64,000 nt of DNA from JAAXKN01 sp050258815 (GTDB taxonomy: Bacteria; Bacteroidota; Ignavibacteria; Ignavibacteriales; SURF-24). Location of the stretch: contig JBLMZM010000361.1 in assembly GCA_050258815.1 (NCBI GenBank), forward strand, positions 25,657 to 89,656, read 5' to 3'. The position numbers were made by a program, and so were the translations under genes. The first letter of the stretch is position 1, and every line of letters starts with the position of its first letter. This document shows, in pieces, positions 62,128 through 64,000 of the stretch. The notes beneath the pieces were generated by a model. It was not told the DNA's origin. It searched no databases and was given only the letters and a program-made list of their open reading frames with translations.

Positions 62128-63027
62128 CTATTTCGCGGCAGAGTTAAACTGATCCACCAGCTTTCTCATTTCCCTTATGTGTTCAGGACCCGTGCCGCAG
62201 CAGCCGCCAAGTATATTGATGCCGAGCTTCAGCAGCTCTTCGGCCTTGGGAGCCGTCACCTCTGGAGTTTCCTTATAAATGCTGACGCCGTCGACCCATT
62301 CGGGAATGCCTGCGTTGGCCTGTGCAAGGATTGGTTTATCTGTAAGCGGGCGCATTTCTTTTATTACAAGCAGCATTTCGTCGAAGCCGCGTCCGCAGTT
62401 GGATCCCAGTATGTCTGCTCCGGCTGCAGAAAGCCTTTCAATTCCTGTCTGGATGTCCACTCCCCACATAGTCCTGATGCCTGCGGGGCCTGCCTCAAAG
62501 GTCATTGAAGCGCATACTGGCAGGCTGGTTTTATCCTTTGCCGCCTTTACGGCAACTTCGGCTTCTTCAATTGACATCATGGTCTCAACGAAAATAATAT
62601 CCACTCCTCCATCGGCCAGCGCTTCGGCCTGTTCTGCAAAGGCGTTATAGGCGTCCTCTGCCGTAAGGGGGCCAAGCGGCTCCATTATTTCTCCCGTGGG
62701 TCCAATAGATCCGGCTACGTATTTCCCTTTCGGGCAGACCTCCCGCGCAAGTTCGGCGGCTCTCTTGGAAAAGTCCTTAGCCCTGTCCTCCATCTGATGG
62801 AGCGAGAGTCTGATGCGGTTGGCTCCGAAGGAATTGGTTTCAATAATATCACTTCCGGCGGCAATATAATCGCTGTGAATAGCCTGAATTACCTCGGGAT
62901 TTGTGAAGTTCAGCTCTTCGGGACTGAGGTCCGTTTTCATTCCCCTTTTCTGCAGCTCCGTACCCATGGCGCCGTCGGAGAGCAGTATGATGCCCGATTG
63001 AAGTCTGGTTAAGATATTTTTAGACAT
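62128..63027 (-). CDS. Homocysteine S-methyltransferase-like protein (MetH N-terminal type)
   Basis: 299 residues, one TIM barrel. The N-terminus LLSDGAMGTELQKRG and ETNSFGANRIRLSLHQM match the homocysteine-binding domain of methionine synthase. Zinc ligands are in GSNCGRG and GGCCGTGPEHI. There is no cobalamin-binding or folate domain, so the methyl donor must come from another protein (a separate corrinoid protein, S-methylmethionine or betaine). It is first in a two-gene unit with the AMP nucleosidase gene. The function is firm at family level only. Confidence 0.9.
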   Translation of the reverse strand: MSKNILTRLQSGIILLSDGAMGTELQKRGMKTDLSPEELNFTNPEVIQAIHSDYIAAGSDIIETNSFGANRIRLSLHQMEDRAKDFSKRAAELAREVCPKGKYVAGSIGPTGEIMEPLGPLTAEDAYNAFAEQAEALADGGVDIIFVETMMSIEEAEVAVKAAKDKTSLPVCASMTFEAGPAGIRTMWGVDIQTGIERLSAAGADILGSNCGRGFDEMLLVIKEMRPLTDKPILAQANAGIPEWVDGVSIYKETPEVTAPKAEELLKLGINILGGCCGTGPEHIREMRKLVDQFNSAAK

Positions 63028-63706
63028 AATAGTATATTCTTAATTTATAAATTATAATCCCAAATAGTCATTTGAGTCTGATAAAAGATTCCCATGGACA
63101 ATATAGTGTCCGGATGAAAATTGCTCCCTGTGTCAGGGTGTTGTCAAATATGCTGCTTTAAAAATAATCAAAACAAATCATATAATGAAGTTATATCTCT
63201 CAGTAGCCGCGACTCATTCATAGTGAAGGAACCAGGTTTTGTTTGCCATGAGACCAGGAGCAGTATTTCAAAAGAAAAATCATGTAAATCTTTCGGTTAC
63301 ATTTATTTTTGAGGCAGCGAATAATTTTTCAATACTCCAGGGTTACATTATTTATGAGTCAATTCGTGTGTAAATAAAAATAATTCCGGTCCTTGCTTCT
63401 GAAAGTGATATGACTTAAGTTACTGCTCGTCATATGAGGCTGCACGGATATAACCTTAATAACAGAAGAATATGGACCGCTTCAATTAATATCCCGATAT
63501 GCATTATTTCAGTTCTCTTTTTGTTTACCAAACATACCCCACAAAATAAGATTACTTCCACGCATATCTGCCTGGAGGGCACTACATGAATGACTTTTGT
63601 GCAAGCTCTGAATTGTTGCTCTTGTTCCATGAATATCCCAAATGTGTAAATGCTGATATTTTACAGGAATTATCCAAATAAAACCAAAACAGGAGATGAG
63701 CAAGGA
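63028..63706. other. Noncoding gap (about 680 bp)
   Basis: Between divergent genes. Only short frames on both strands, with no ribosome binding sites and no family resemblance. No hairpin or repeat stands out. It must include promoters for the methyltransferase and the propeller lipoprotein. Confidence 0.6.
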
Positions 63707-64000
63707 ATGAAACCGATCTTCACTGAACTACTTCAAAGACTTAGCACCAGAGGGCTTACAAAGAATCATGATTTGCTTAAAAGGATCGTAGCTGTAGTCA
63801 TCTTACTAATTACAGCTTTTTTATTTCTTACCTGCAATACCACTGAACCCCAAAAGCCTAAAGAACATGAAGAACCAACGGATTTCAGCTTCTCTATCCA
63901 GAACTGGACCATCTATAACACCTCCAATTCGGCTATTCCGGATAACGAGCTTGGATATATTGCAGTTGACAACCAGAACCATATCTGGATTGGTACGTTT
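63707..64000 (+). CDS. Propeller lipoprotein (partial, runs off the window)
   Basis: 98 residues are visible. A lipoprotein signal (LLKRIVAVVILLITAFLFLTC, Cys43) follows a 22-residue charged lead. Then comes a short Glu/Pro linker, and immediately the first propeller repeat (WTIYNTSNSAIPDNELGYIAVDNQNHIWIGT). The repeat is the same as in the proteins at 52815 and 54327, but there is no PEGA domain here. The start is ATG 63707. AGGAG lies 11 bases upstream, and a five-codon frame (ATG 63696 to TGA 63710) overlaps the start. The rest is outside the window. Confidence 0.8.
   Translation, partial: MKPIFTELLQRLSTRGLTKNHDLLKRIVAVVILLITAFLFLTCNTTEPQKPKEHEEPTDFSFSIQNWTIYNTSNSAIPDNELGYIAVDNQNHIWIGTF

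Noticed and set aside
63430..63703. Short minus-strand frames in the right-hand gap
   Set aside because: No start signals, no recognisable composition, and the two frames overlap each other.
63696..63710. Five-codon frame ATGAGCAAGGAATGA overlapping the start of the propeller lipoprotein; a similar four-codon frame overlaps the AMP nucleosidase TTG
   Set aside because: Could be leader peptides for coupled initiation, but such short overlaps arise by chance around ribosome binding sites; too weak to call.
1..64000. tRNA, rRNA, CRISPR arrays, transposases, integrases, attachment sites, replication origin
   Set aside because: I looked for T-loop motifs, regularly spaced repeats, DDE/tyrosine recombinase motifs and DnaA-box clusters by eye and saw none; a covariance-model scan would be needed to exclude small RNAs.

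Overview
The window looks like chromosomal DNA from an uncultured or little-studied member of the Ignavibacteria / Chlorobi-Bacteroidota side of the tree. The signs are C-terminal type IX secretion (T9SS) sorting tails of the PNPFNPST type on two long fibronectin-III proteins, TonB-dependent receptors with an N-terminal carboxypeptidase-regulatory domain paired with DUF4249 lipoproteins, a large lamin-tail-domain surface protein, and PEGA/propeller lipoproteins. Base composition is moderate and fairly even. I see no rRNA, tRNA, CRISPR array, insertion sequence or prophage. This assignment is an inference from gene content.

Layout. 0-5 kb: the tail of a probable PrkA-type kinase, a PAP2 phosphatase, small unknowns and a secreted Fn3/T9SS protein. 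5-12 kb: a DUF4142 lipoprotein, a chemoreceptor with a good sigma-28 type promoter, a Na+:solute symporter and a flavodoxin/ferredoxin (EFR1) membrane protein. 11.5-15 kb: TonB receptor plus DUF4249 pair number 1. 15-23 kb: an unknown lipoprotein, an MIO-type ammonia-lyase whose cofactor triad reads Ala-Cys-Gly, a secreted isoaspartyl peptidase and a 1282-residue lamin-tail protein. 22.9-31.3 kb (plus strand): Lrp regulator, succinate-semialdehyde-type dehydrogenase, several small proteins, a monoglyceride-lipase-like hydrolase, then dxr-rseP. 31.5-33.1 kb: a small envelope-stress cassette (lmo0937-type peptide, an internally duplicated periplasmic protein, CsbD). 33-41 kb: a second Fn3/T9SS protein with a barrel-like N-terminal domain, hemolysin III, PEP carboxylase and a D,D-carboxypeptidase. 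40.7-51.2 kb: H+-pyrophosphatase, an orphan protein, an alanine/glycine symporter, a Mut7-C protein, a bifunctional PBP, glucose-6-phosphate dehydrogenase and a YtxH protein. 51.3-59.1 kb: a GH18 protein and the TonB-DUF4249-propeller-propeller operon. 59.4-63 kb: RhlB-like helicase, AMP nucleosidase and a homocysteine methyltransferase-like protein. The right edge holds the start of a third propeller lipoprotein.

How genes work together. Most of the window is envelope biology: outer-membrane receptors and their lipoprotein partners, secreted T9SS cargo, peptidoglycan synthesis and trimming (PBP, DacB, GH18, PAP2), site-2 proteolysis (RseP) and small stress proteins. Mixed into this are single housekeeping enzymes (Dxr, Ppc, Zwf, HppA, Amn). 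Many convergent gene pairs are separated by clear bidirectional terminators.

The best candidate for an undescribed system is the translationally coupled operon at 52.8-59.1 kb. A TonB receptor and a DUF4249 lipoprotein are joined by 4-base ATGA overlaps to a PEGA plus beta-propeller lipoprotein, and a second such lipoprotein follows 45 bases later. The propeller repeats are of the kind usually found on hybrid sensor kinases, but here they have no kinase. A stripped-down copy (receptor plus DUF4249 only) lies at 11.5-14.8 kb, and a third propeller lipoprotein without PEGA begins at 63.7 kb.
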